Of a DNA stretch of 34,462 bases, positions 14,718 to 21,642 are shown one piece after another (position 1 is the stretch's first letter; each line of letters begins with the position of its first letter). Where the stretch lies: positions 1 to 34,462 of the forward strand of contig JACKBK010000036.1 of assembly GCA_020634555.1 (NCBI GenBank), read 5' to 3'. This stretch comes from Caldilineae bacterium (lineage in GTDB: Bacteria; Chloroflexota; Anaerolineae; JAAEKA01). The notes under the pieces were generated by a model. The model was not told the DNA's origin, did not search any database, and saw only the letters and a list, made by a program, of their open reading frames with translations. The translations under genes were made by a program, and so were the position numbers.

Positions 14718-15572
14718 CTATCCAGCGGTGCGCAGTCGCCACACCCAGCCGCGCGGTGGGGCGAAGAGCGCGACGACGAGGAAGATGCCGGTGCAAACCA
14801 GCACGATGGCCGCGCCGGAGGCGATGCTGATGTAGTAGGAAAGGTAGAGGCCGACCACGCCCGACACCGCGCCGATCAGCGCGGCCACTGCCATCATGGC
14901 CGGCAAGCGGCGGGTCAGCAGGTACGCAGTGGCGGCCGGCGTCACCAACATGGCCAGCATCAGCGCGACGCCCACCGTTTGCAGCGAGACGACGATGGTG
15001 ACGGCGATAAGAATCAGCAGCAAATAGTGCAGCGCCTCCGTCGGAAGCCGCAGCGTCTCGGCCAGCACCGGATCGAAGGAGATGACCAGGAACTCCTTGT
15101 AGAAGGCGACGATGATCAACACCACCAGCCCGCCGAAGATCGCCGTCAGCAGCAGGCTGCCCGGCGTCACGCCCAGCACGTTGCCGAACAGGAAGTGTAC
15201 CAGATCGACGGTGTAGCTGCGCATGGTGGAGATCAGTGCGATGCCCAGCGCGAACATGCCGGCGAAAACGATGCCGATGGCCGTATCCTCCTTAAGCTGC
15301 GCGCCTTTGCTGATCGCGCCGATGCCCAGCGCGGTCAGGATCGCGGTCACCAGACCCCACCAAAACAACGATGCACTGGCGCTGCCGCTGACCAGATAGC
15401 CAATAGCCACGCCCGGCAGGATGGCGTGGGCCAGTGCGTCACCAAAGAACGCCATGCCGCGCAGAACGATGTAGCTACCGATCAGCGCGCAGACGATGCC
15501 CACAATCACCGCCGCGGCCATGCCGCGCACCATAAAGGGGTACGAGAGGGGTTCGAGGAGGAATGGGAGCAT
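14718..15572 (-). CDS. znuB: Metal (Zn/Mn) ABC transporter permease, ZnuB/TroC family
   Basis: A 284-residue ABC-3 family permease with about eight hydrophobic segments, beginning MLPFLLEPLSYPFMVRGMAA. It contains the family block IVLRGMAFFGDALAHAILPG, whose conserved acidic and His residues lie in a membrane helix, and later LLLILIAVTIVVSLQTVGV and LVTPAATAYLLTRRLP. With the ATPase gene upstream it would form the inner-membrane part of a zinc or manganese importer. The neighbouring zur-type regulator makes zinc more likely. It is the last gene of zur-ABC-permease on the minus strand, separated from the ATPase gene by a 110-base repeat-filled spacer. The start is ATG 15572. The metal specificity is inferred. 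Confidence 0.88.
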   Translation of the reverse strand: MLPFLLEPLSYPFMVRGMAAAVIVGIVCALIGSYIVLRGMAFFGDALAHAILPGVAIGYLVSGSASASLFWWGLVTAILTALGIGAISKGAQLKEDTAIGIVFAGMFALGIALISTMRSYTVDLVHFLFGNVLGVTPGSLLLTAIFGGLVVLIIVAFYKEFLVISFDPVLAETLRLPTEALHYLLLILIAVTIVVSLQTVGVALMLAMLVTPAATAYLLTRRLPAMMAVAALIGAVSGVVGLYLSYYISIASGAAIVLVCTGIFLVVALFAPPRGWVWRLRTAG

Positions 15573-15682
15573 GTTAGGAACGGTTAACGGTTATCGGTAA
15601 TCGGTTACCGGAAAATGAAACACCGATTCTTGATCGTGAACTACGCAATACGCAACACGGATTACGGATTACGGATCACCGA
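15573..15682. repeat. TAATCGG/TTACGGA repeat spacer
   Basis: The whole spacer between the ATPase and permease genes consists of degenerate units: GGTTAACGGTTATCGGTAAT, then ACGCAATACGCAAC, then ACGGATTACGGATTACGGAT and ATCACCGATCAGTGATC. Parts are mutually complementary. It contains the permease gene's ribosome-binding region. Confidence 0.55.
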
Positions 15683-16507
15683 TCAGTGATCGCAGCACGT
15701 GTCGTTGACGATCATCGTGCCGTCGCCGGTTTCCAGCATTCGGATGTGCCCGCCGTAGGCGCTGATCAGCCGCTCCGGCGTGAAGACGTCCTCGGGCTTG
15801 CCAAAGCCCAGCAGCCGGCCGTTGAGCAGCATCACCCGGTCGAAGCGCTCGGCCGCCAGATTGAGGTCGTGGGTGGCAATCATCACCGTGACGCCGCGCG
15901 TCCGCAGCTCGTCCAGCACCACGAAGATGTCTTCCTGTGAGCGCACATCCAAGCCCGTCAGCGGCTCGTCCATCAGCATCAACTCGGCTTCCTGGGCCAG
16001 CGCGCGGGCAATAAACACCCGTTGCTGCTGGCCGCCGGACAGTTCTCCGATCTGACGTTCGGCGAACGCGGACATGCCGACCACGTCCAACGATTGGTGC
16101 ACATACTCCCAGTCCGAGCGCTTGGGGCGGCGGAACAGGCCAAGCCGGCCGATACGCCCCATCATCACCACGTCGGCTACGTCCACGGGGAAGGTCCAGT
16201 CCACCTGGCTGCGCTGCGGGACATAGGCGATGCAGATGTGCTCGCCCGGCCCGCTGCCGGCCACGGTGACTGCTCCGCCGCTGCTGGGCAGCACACCGGC
16301 GATAACTTTGAAGAGCGTACTTTTGCCCGCGCCGTTAGGACCGACCACAGCCACCTGTTCGCCGGCGATCAGGTCGAAGGAGACGTCCTGCAGCGCAAAA
16401 CGGCCGTTGTAGCGGGCCGAGATGTTGTCGAGCGCGACGATTGGCTCACCAGCAAGATGCGCTTGCGGCTTGCCTAATAGATTTGGAATCTGGCGCAGGG
16501 TTTGCAT
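15683..16507 (-). CDS. znuC: Metal (Zn/Mn) ABC transporter ATP-binding protein, ZnuC family
   Basis: About 274 residues with all ABC ATPase motifs: Walker A GPNGAGKS, Q-loop region (YVPQRSQVDWTFPV), signature LSGGQQQR, Walker B LMLMDEPLTGLD and the H-loop (ATHDLN). The YVPQRSQVDWTFPV stretch is typical of the Mn/Zn importer subfamily. The C-terminus ends NDTCCDH, a Cys-Cys-His cluster not needed for ATPase function that could bind metal; this is unusual and only inferred. ATG 16507 is chosen; GTG 16513, two codons earlier, is an alternative and neither has a clear Shine-Dalgarno. It lies 80 bases after the zur gene, with the permease gene downstream. No substrate-binding protein gene is in this operon. 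Confidence 0.9.
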   Translation of the reverse strand: MQTLRQIPNLLGKPQAHLAGEPIVALDNISARYNGRFALQDVSFDLIAGEQVAVVGPNGAGKSTLFKVIAGVLPSSGGAVTVAGSGPGEHICIAYVPQRSQVDWTFPVDVADVVMMGRIGRLGLFRRPKRSDWEYVHQSLDVVGMSAFAERQIGELSGGQQQRVFIARALAQEAELMLMDEPLTGLDVRSQEDIFVVLDELRTRGVTVMIATHDLNLAAERFDRVMLLNGRLLGFGKPEDVFTPERLISAYGGHIRMLETGDGTMIVNDTCCDH

Positions 16508-16531
16508 GGTCACATTGTAACTGTCTACTCA

Positions 16532-16554
16532 TCATTCCCGTCTCTGCGGGAATG
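16532..16554. repeat. Short CATTCCCG inverted repeat
   Basis: TCATTCCCG and CGGGAATGA form a 9-bp stem with loop TCTCT (the loop's nearest bases vary by alignment), followed by CGGTA. It is a shorter relative of the 26-bp inverted repeat at 12532-12596, which is followed by CGGTT. It sits between the zur gene and the ATPase gene, in the leader of the latter. Confidence 0.6.
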
Positions 16555-16587
16555 ACGGTACAACGCAGGCTGAATAGCTTCGTCACT

Positions 16588-17001
16588 TTACTTCTGGCAC
16601 TGCTGGCACAGTCCGTAGAACTCCAGCAGATGGCCGCGAATCTCGAAATTGAGCCGTTGGGAGAGCGACTTCTGCAGTTCATCAACCGCGCATTCGTCGA
16701 ACTCGACCACCTGGCCACAGTCGGAGCAGATCAGGTGATGGTGGCCGCGGTCGGCGCGCGTGAAACAAACGTTTTGGTCGCCCAGGTAGATAGGCCGGAC
16801 AACGCCGAGGCGTGTCAGGAGATCGAGAGTGCGATACACAGTCGCGCGGCCGATAGCCGGCTGAACCACCTGCACGCGCTCCAGAATCTGAGCGCGGCTG
16901 AGGTGTTCGTCCGTTTCATCCAGCACGGTGAGCACCGCCAGCCGCGGCGGCGTCAGCTTGTAGCCGGCCAGTTGCATTCGTTCAGAAACCCTTTGCGCCA
17001 T
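16588..17001 (-). CDS. zur: Fur-family metalloregulator, probably Zur
   Basis: A 137-residue Fur-superfamily repressor. The N-terminal winged helix includes KLTPPRLAVLTVL and the recognition helix region (PAIGRATVYRTLDLLTRLGV). The metal-binding segment ADRGHHHLICSDCGQVVEF has the HHH and CxxC ligands, and a second CxxC (CQQC) is at the C-terminus; the two CxxC pairs form the structural zinc site. Its position at the head of a ZnuC/ZnuB-like operon makes zinc uptake control the best guess, although Fur and Mn-responsive members look alike at this level. Two Fur/Zur-like boxes lie between its promoter and its ATG (17001), so it should repress its own operon. Confidence 0.88.
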   Translation of the reverse strand: MAQRVSERMQLAGYKLTPPRLAVLTVLDETDEHLSRAQILERVQVVQPAIGRATVYRTLDLLTRLGVVRPIYLGDQNVCFTRADRGHHHLICSDCGQVVEFDECAVDELQKSLSQRLNFEIRGHLLEFYGLCQQCQK

Positions 17002-17021
17002 CTGTCGTTACCTGCTGCAAT

Positions 17022-17052
17022 TGAGATTGGTTCTCAGTGATACCGAGTCTCA
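17022..17052. promoter_or_regulatory. Tandem Fur/Zur-type operator boxes
   Basis: TGAGATTGGTTCTCA (17022-17036) is a TGAGA-N5-TCTCA palindrome. TGATACCGAGTCTCA (17038-17052) is a weaker copy with the same spacing, 16 bases further on. The arrangement resembles Fur/Zur-family boxes. Both sit just downstream of the -10 at 17053-17058 and before the zur ATG, where binding would block transcription of the zur-znuC-znuB unit. Confidence 0.75.
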
Positions 17053-17080
17053 ATTATAGACGGACGGGCGGTTGCGTCAA
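17053..17080 (-). promoter_or_regulatory. Promoter of the zur-znuC-znuB operon
   Basis: On the minus strand TTGACG (17075-17080) is followed after 16 bases by a perfect TATAAT (17053-17058). The start site near 17046 lies within the tandem Zur-type boxes. Confidence 0.75.
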
Positions 17081-17100
17081 ATTATCAAGTTCGACGCCGC

Positions 17101-17178
17101 GACGTTCGACTTTTTCGGGAAAGTCGAACGTCTGCGTGCAACAGCCAGAAGCTCGACTTTGCCGAAAAAATCGAGCTT
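17101..17178. repeat. Two adjacent hairpins of the CGACTTT...AAAGTCG family
   Basis: Hairpin one: GACGTTCGACTTT (17101-17113) pairs perfectly with AAAGTCGAACGTC (17120-17132) around TTCGGG. Hairpin two: AAGCTCGACTTT (17149-17160) pairs with AAAATCGAGCTT (17167-17178), with one mismatch, around GCCGAA, the same loop as at 8323-8354. Hairpin two begins two bases after the dppF stop codon and carries a T-run on the minus strand, so it can act as the terminator of the peptide-transport operon. Confidence 0.7.
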
Positions 17179-17180
17179 CG

Positions 17181-18161
17181 TTACGCCAGCAGGCAGGCGG
17201 CTTGCTGTGCGGGAGCAACCAGACGGAGCGCAGGGTCTTCTCCGCGGCAGATGTCCTGGGCGATGGGGCAGCGGGGATGGAAGCGGCAGCCGGGGGGCAG
17301 GTCGATGGGGTTGGGCGGGTCGCCTTCGAGGATGATGCGCTGGCGACGTTGGCGCGGATTGGGCACCGGAATGACCGAAAGCAGCGCCTTGGTGTAGGGG
17401 TGGGTCGGGTTAGCCAGCACCTGGCGCGTCCGGCCCAGTTCGACGATCCGGCCGAGATACATCACCGCGACGCGGTCGGTGAAATGGGCGGCCGTCGCCA
17501 GGTCGTGGGTGATGAAGACGATCGAGATGCCGCGGTTGGCGCGCAGATCGGCCAGCAGGTTGAGAATCTCGGCGCGGATGCTGACGTCCAGCATCGACAC
17601 CGGCTCATCGGCCAGCAGCAGCGTCGGCTCCAGCACCAGTGCGCCTGCGATAACCACTCGCTGCCGTTGCCCGCCCGACAACTCGTGCGGATAGCGGTTG
17701 ACGAAGTTCTCGGCCGGCCGTAGCCCCGAGTCCTCCAGCGCCCGGCGGACACGCGCCGCGCGCTCAGCCTTGTCCGGAGCGAGGTTGTGGACCTTGAGCG
17801 GTTCGGCGATAATCTCACCGATAACCATCAGCGGATTGAGCGACTCGTACGGGTCCTGGAAGATCATCTGGATGTGGCGGCGCAGGGCTTTCTGCTCCTT
17901 ACCGCTGACACTAGTCACGTCGTTGCCCTCGAAGATGATCTTGCCCGCGCTTGGAGTTTCCAGGCCCAGCAGTGTCAGCGCCAGAGTGGACTTGCCACAG
18001 CCGCTCTCGCCGACCACCGCCAGCACCTCGCCTCGTCCCAGGTCGAAGCTGACGTCGTCCACCGCGTGGACAAAACGCTCCGGCGAGCGAAACAGGCCGG
18101 AACGCTGTGCCGGGAACAGCTTGCGCAGGTTTTGGACCTGGAGGATGGGCGATTCGGTCAT
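17181..18161 (-). CDS. dppF: Oligopeptide/dipeptide ABC transporter ATP-binding protein (DppF/OppF)
   Basis: A 326-residue ABC ATPase: Walker A GESGCGKS, Q-loop QMIFQDPYESLNPLM, signature LSGGQRQR, Walker B LLLADEPVSMLD, H-loop ITHDLA. The C-terminal oligopeptide-transporter extension (NPTHPYTKALLSVIP, then PPGCRFHPRCPIAQDICR) has the Cys residues that bind an iron-sulfur cluster in some family members. The QDPYESLNP block and the last position in the gene cluster fit the DppF/OppF subunit. It is the final gene of the binding-protein-permease-permease-ATPase-ATPase operon on the minus strand. The start is ATG 18161. A repeat-filled spacer separates it from the partner ATPase, and a hairpin terminator follows. 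Confidence 0.93.
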   Translation of the reverse strand: MTESPILQVQNLRKLFPAQRSGLFRSPERFVHAVDDVSFDLGRGEVLAVVGESGCGKSTLALTLLGLETPSAGKIIFEGNDVTSVSGKEQKALRRHIQMIFQDPYESLNPLMVIGEIIAEPLKVHNLAPDKAERAARVRRALEDSGLRPAENFVNRYPHELSGGQRQRVVIAGALVLEPTLLLADEPVSMLDVSIRAEILNLLADLRANRGISIVFITHDLATAAHFTDRVAVMYLGRIVELGRTRQVLANPTHPYTKALLSVIPVPNPRQRRQRIILEGDPPNPIDLPPGCRFHPRCPIAQDICRGEDPALRLVAPAQQAACLLA

Positions 18162-18264
18162 GGTTAACAGTGATCGGTAAACGGTAAACGGAGAACAGAA
18201 ACGGCAAAGCGGTAGTTCATGGATAAATTCTGATCTGAACTGATCACCGATTACCGATCACCGT
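18162..18264. repeat. TAATCGG/GTAAACGG palindromic repeat between the two ATPase genes
   Basis: GTGATCGGTAAACGGTAAAC (from 18170) and ATCACCGATTACCGATCACC (from 18242) are complementary degenerate arms around a ~45-base centre. They fill the whole spacer between dppD and dppF, so an mRNA hairpin should form between two cotranscribed genes. Confidence 0.65.
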
Positions 18265-19284
18265 TTACCGGCTTTCCACCAGATGGCAGCTCGCCAGGTG
18301 GCCGTCGGACAGCCGATGCAGCGCCGGCGGCTCGCTGTGGCAGCGGTCGAAGACTTGCGGGCAGCGGGGCGCAAACCGGCAGCCAGGCGGCAGGTTGTCC
18401 AGCCGCGGCGGCGCACCTGGAATCGAGATCAACCGCGCGGTGGGCCGGGTCAAATCAGGAAAAGCGTTCAGAAGCTGCTGCGTGTATGGATGCTGCGGGT
18501 CGTTGAAGATGGTGTCCACGTCGGCGTACTCGGCCGTGACGCCGCCGTACATTACCAGCACCGTGTCGCAGACCTCAGCCACCACGCCCAGGTCGTGGGT
18601 CACAAGGATCACCGACAGGCCCAGCTTGTGGCGCAGCTCGTCCAGCAACTCCAGTATCTGGGCCTGGATCATCACGTCCAGAGCGGTGGTCGGCTCGTCG
18701 GCCACGACCACCTGCGGATTGCAGGCCAGCGCCATGGCGATCATGGCGCGCTGGCGCATGCCGCCGGAATACTGGTGCGGATACTGGTTGGCTCGGTTGG
18801 CGCCGATGCCTACCATCTCCAGCAGGTCGCCGACCCGGCCGGCCGCGCTGGACTTCTTGCCCGTTGGCGCCATGCCATGCCGCACCAGCGCCTCGGCGAT
18901 CTGGTCGCCCACGGTGCGCACCGGGTTGAGCGCGTTCATCGCTCCCTGGAAGATGATGCTGATGTTGCGCCAGCGAACCTCGCTCATCTCGCTCTCGGTC
19001 AGGTCCAACAGATCCTGGCCCATGAACTCGATGGAACCGGTGACGATGCGGCCCGCGGCGGGCAGCAGCCGCATCAGGCTCAGCATCAGGGTGGTCTTGC
19101 CGCAGCCGCTCTCGCCGACCAGCCCCAGCATCTCTCCCTCGCGCAGGGCAAAGCTGACATGATCGACCGCGCGCGCGGCCGGTGCGCCCTTCTGCTTCGA
19201 GACGAACTCAACCGAAACGTCGCGCACCTCCAGGAGGATGGGAGCTTCTGTTAAGGGGATGGTGTCGGCGTAGCTACTCAACAA
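18265..19284 (-). CDS. dppD: Oligopeptide/dipeptide ABC transporter ATP-binding protein (DppD/OppD)
   Basis: A 339-residue ABC ATPase: Walker A GESGCGKT, Q-loop ISIIFQGAMNALNPV, a signature with the family variant YSGGMRQR, Walker B VVVADEPTTALD, H-loop VTHDLG. The tail PPGCRFAPRCPQVFDRCH carries the Cys cluster of this family. FQGAMNALNPV and SGGMRQR mark the DppD/OppD subunit. There is no ATG near the start; TTG 19284 (or TTG 19281) is the best candidate. It is preceded by AAGGAAA, supplied by the pyrimidine/purine spacer repeat read on the minus strand. With DppF it powers the two permeases encoded just upstream. Confidence 0.92.
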   Translation of the reverse strand: MLSSYADTIPLTEAPILLEVRDVSVEFVSKQKGAPAARAVDHVSFALREGEMLGLVGESGCGKTTLMLSLMRLLPAAGRIVTGSIEFMGQDLLDLTESEMSEVRWRNISIIFQGAMNALNPVRTVGDQIAEALVRHGMAPTGKKSSAAGRVGDLLEMVGIGANRANQYPHQYSGGMRQRAMIAMALACNPQVVVADEPTTALDVMIQAQILELLDELRHKLGLSVILVTHDLGVVAEVCDTVLVMYGGVTAEYADVDTIFNDPQHPYTQQLLNAFPDLTRPTARLISIPGAPPRLDNLPPGCRFAPRCPQVFDRCHSEPPALHRLSDGHLASCHLVESR

Positions 19285-19344
19285 CGATTTCCTTCATTTC
19301 CTTTGCTTGCTTACTTTCCCGGTTCCGGTTTCCTTCTGCCTCTC
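19285..19344. repeat. Degenerate TTTCC tract between permease and ATPase genes
   Basis: The 60-base spacer is a pyrimidine tract of TTTCCTTCATTTCC-like units on the plus strand, i.e. GGAAA-type on the coding strand. It contains the ribosome-binding sequence of dppD. Confidence 0.55.
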
Positions 19345-20310
19345 TCATAACACCTGCCACTCCTCGGTCTCAACATCGGCCACGGCGGTGCCACGGACAC
19401 CTGAGCGGGCGATCATGCGCTTGCCGACGGCCAGATGGTGCGTTTCAAGACGCGGGTTGAGCACCTCTTCCAGCCCGCGGCCCAGCAGCGTGCAGCCCAG
19501 CACCACCCAGACGATGCCCAGGCCGGGCGGCACTAGCGCCCACCATGCCCCGGCGCTCATCGCGCCGCGGGTGAAGGCGTAGTTCAGCATCTGCCCCCAA
19601 CTGACCAGCGTCGGGTCGCTGAGTCCCAGAAAGGCCAGCGTGCTTTCGCTGAGGATCGCCAGCGAGATCACCAGTACCGTGTTGGCGACCATCAACGGCA
19701 GCACCAGCGGCAGGATATGGCGGCGGACGATGTAGCTGTTGCCGGCGCCGACAGCTCGGGCGCGCGTTACAAACTTACGCTCTTTGACGGTCAGTGTCTG
19801 CGACCGCACCAACCGCGCGGTGCCGGTCCATCCAAGGATGCCGATGATGAAGATGATGTTCCACAGACTGGGTTTGGTCATCGCGACAATGACAATCGCC
19901 AGGGGAAGGTCAGGGATCACCAGCATGATGTCGGTGAAGCGCATCAAACCCGTCTCCATCTTGCCGCCCCAGAAGCCCGCCACAATGCCGATGGTGCCGC
20001 CGATAGCGACCGCTATAAAAGCCGCAAAAAAGCCGACCACCAACGACACCCGCGAGCCGTACATGAAGTTGGACAGCACGTCCTTGGCCGCGTCGTCGGT
20101 CCCCAGGAGATGCTGTGCGCTGGGCGGCGCATAGATGTCGTCGATGGTCACCTTGACCGGCGCATAGGGGTCGTAAGGCGCCAACTGGGGCGCAAACACC
20201 GCCATCAAAATCGCAGCCAGCAGCAGGATTAGCCCGATCATGCCCATGGTGCTGCGGCTGAAGGTACGCGACAGCCCGCGAATGCTGGTAATCTCAGTGG
20301 ATGCTGTCAT
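19345..20310 (-). CDS. dppC: Peptide ABC transporter permease (DppC/OppC)
   Basis: A 321-residue permease. One N-terminal membrane segment (MGMIGLILLLAAILMAVFAP) is followed by the DppC-type periplasmic segment (PYDPYAPVKV...HLLGTDDAAKDVLSNFMYGS). The BPD_transp_1 core has about five helices and the EAA loop (VTRARAVGAGNSYIVRRHIL) that docks onto the ATPases. A motif near the end (LLGRGLEEVLNPRL) matches the usual GDGLRDxLDPR tail loosely. It carries an extra ~35-residue hydrophilic C-terminus beyond NPRL, which is longer than usual. The ATG at 20310 is unambiguous. It lies 176 bases after dppB, in the same operon. Confidence 0.92.
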   Translation of the reverse strand: MTASTEITSIRGLSRTFSRSTMGMIGLILLLAAILMAVFAPQLAPYDPYAPVKVTIDDIYAPPSAQHLLGTDDAAKDVLSNFMYGSRVSLVVGFFAAFIAVAIGGTIGIVAGFWGGKMETGLMRFTDIMLVIPDLPLAIVIVAMTKPSLWNIIFIIGILGWTGTARLVRSQTLTVKERKFVTRARAVGAGNSYIVRRHILPLVLPLMVANTVLVISLAILSESTLAFLGLSDPTLVSWGQMLNYAFTRGAMSAGAWWALVPPGLGIVWVVLGCTLLGRGLEEVLNPRLETHHLAVGKRMIARSGVRGTAVADVETEEWQVL

Positions 20311-20486
20311 GGTTGGGAAACATCATCGAAAACATGGAAGGGCGGAGGGAACGTGGGAAGAAGGGAAAGGAAGGAAATGAAGGAAAATTTACTTCGCTGA
20401 ATCTCTGACTCGCTGCCCTACTGTTCCTCTGGCCCTCTGTCCTTCTGCTCCTCTACTCCTCTGTCCTTCGGCTCCTCGATCGTCGT
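20311..20486. repeat. Spacer of GGAAGG and CTCTGTCCTTC repeats between the permease genes
   Basis: After the dppC start region, a purine tract of GGGAAGAAGGGAAAGGAAGG-like units (~20338-20385) is followed by a pyrimidine tract of CTCTG(T/G)CCTTCTGCTCCT units (~20405-20480). The two arms are broadly complementary. No ORF is supported here. Confidence 0.55.
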
Positions 20487-21518
20487 TCACGCCGCGCGCA
20501 CGCGCGGATCGAGGTAGGAGTAGAGCAGGTCGGCGATCAGGTTGGCGAAGACCACGGCCACGGCGATGATCAGAAACGCGCCCTGCAACACCGGGTAGTC
20601 GCGCCGGTTGACCGCTTCGAAAATGGTCTGGCCCAGACCGGGCCAGGAGAACACCGCCTCGATCTGGATCGCGCCGGCCACGGTGAAGCCCAGATTGAGC
20701 GCGATGATCGTCACCATGGGCAGCATCGAGTTGCGCAGCGCGTGGTTTCTGAGAATCTGGTAGTTGTTCAAGCCCTTAGCCTTAGCTGTCAAGACGTAGT
20801 CCTCGGACAACACATCGACCATGGTGCTGCGCATGATCAGCAGGTATTCACCCACGAAGACGATGGTGAACGTCAGCGTCGGCAGGATCATGTGTCGCCC
20901 AACGTCCAGCACCTGCTCCCAGGCGTTGGCATAGGTGGCGCCCGGCGTGATCTTGCCGCCGATGGGCAGGTCGAAGTGGCGGCTGCCCATCATCAGCAGA
21001 ATGATGCCTAGCCAAAACGTGGGTAGGCTCCAGGCTACCAGGCCGCCGATGAGCGCGCCATAGTCAACAGAGGTACGCACCTTCCAGGCCGCGATAACAC
21101 CGATGACGATGCCGATGATGATCGACAGAATCTGCCCCATGCCCACCAGCAGCACTGTGTTCCAAAGGCGCTCCAGCAACAGATCAGCCACCGGCCGGTT
21201 GCTGTGATAGCTGATACCCAGCTCCCCTTGCAGCAGATTACGGGCGTAGATGAAGAACTGGGTGTCCATGGGGTTGACAAAACAATCGCCGACCTCTACA
21301 GGGTTCAGCGATTGGAAGCAGTTGATGATCGGTTTGTCGAGCCCAAAACGGACGCGAATCGCCTCGACTGCCTGGGCCGTCAATCGCGGATCGCGCACGC
21401 CCGACCGCGCCGGATCACCGGGCAGGATGCGGAACAGGAAGAAGTTCAGGACGATCACGAAAAGGATGGTCAGGACCGCCCAACCGATCTTCTTCAGGAC
21501 GTAGCGGGAGCCGAGCAT
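20487..21518 (-). CDS. dppB: Peptide ABC transporter permease (DppB/OppB)
   Basis: A 343-residue permease with the DppB/OppB layout. It opens with a membrane helix (IGWAVLTILFVIVLNFFLFR) ending in the family motif RILPGDPAR. A periplasmic stretch with two Cys residues follows (INCFQSLNPVEVGDCF), an unusual pair that could form a disulfide. Then come the LLQGELGISYHSNRPV block and about five further helices, with the EAA loop (VLTAKAKGLNNYQILRNHAL). The C-terminus (LLYSYLDPRVR) is typical. The start is ATG 21518; the sequence just upstream on the coding strand is pyrimidine-rich with no Shine-Dalgarno, so translation may be weak. It follows the binding-protein gene after a strong stem-loop. 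Confidence 0.93.
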   Translation of the reverse strand: MLGSRYVLKKIGWAVLTILFVIVLNFFLFRILPGDPARSGVRDPRLTAQAVEAIRVRFGLDKPIINCFQSLNPVEVGDCFVNPMDTQFFIYARNLLQGELGISYHSNRPVADLLLERLWNTVLLVGMGQILSIIIGIVIGVIAAWKVRTSVDYGALIGGLVAWSLPTFWLGIILLMMGSRHFDLPIGGKITPGATYANAWEQVLDVGRHMILPTLTFTIVFVGEYLLIMRSTMVDVLSEDYVLTAKAKGLNNYQILRNHALRNSMLPMVTIIALNLGFTVAGAIQIEAVFSWPGLGQTIFEAVNRRDYPVLQGAFLIIAVAVVFANLIADLLYSYLDPRVRAA

Positions 21519-21558
21519 GACAGGAAGGAAAGGTGGAAAACGGGGGAAAAGGAGGAGA

Positions 21559-21634
21559 CCAGGGGTCCCGAAGATACTACGTAAACTCTGGGTAGCCGGC
21601 CAACAGAGTTTCGCTGGTTCTTCGAGACCCCTGG
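21559..21634 (-). terminator. Stem-loop between binding-protein and permease genes
   Basis: CCAGGGGTC (21559-21567) pairs with GACCCCTGG (21626-21634). Inside, CGAAG pairs with CTTCG and AAACTCTG (21583-21590) with CAGAGTTT (21604-21611). It starts eight bases after the binding-protein stop codon on the minus strand and has no long T-run. Such structures after binding-protein genes often stabilise the upstream mRNA and lower downstream expression. That role is inferred here. Confidence 0.6.
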
Positions 21635-21642
21635 GGTTGCTC

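Noticed and set aside
18283..19254. Long plus-strand ORF opposite dppD
   Set aside because: It is antisense to a clear ABC ATPase gene, has His/Gln/Val-rich composition and no domain.
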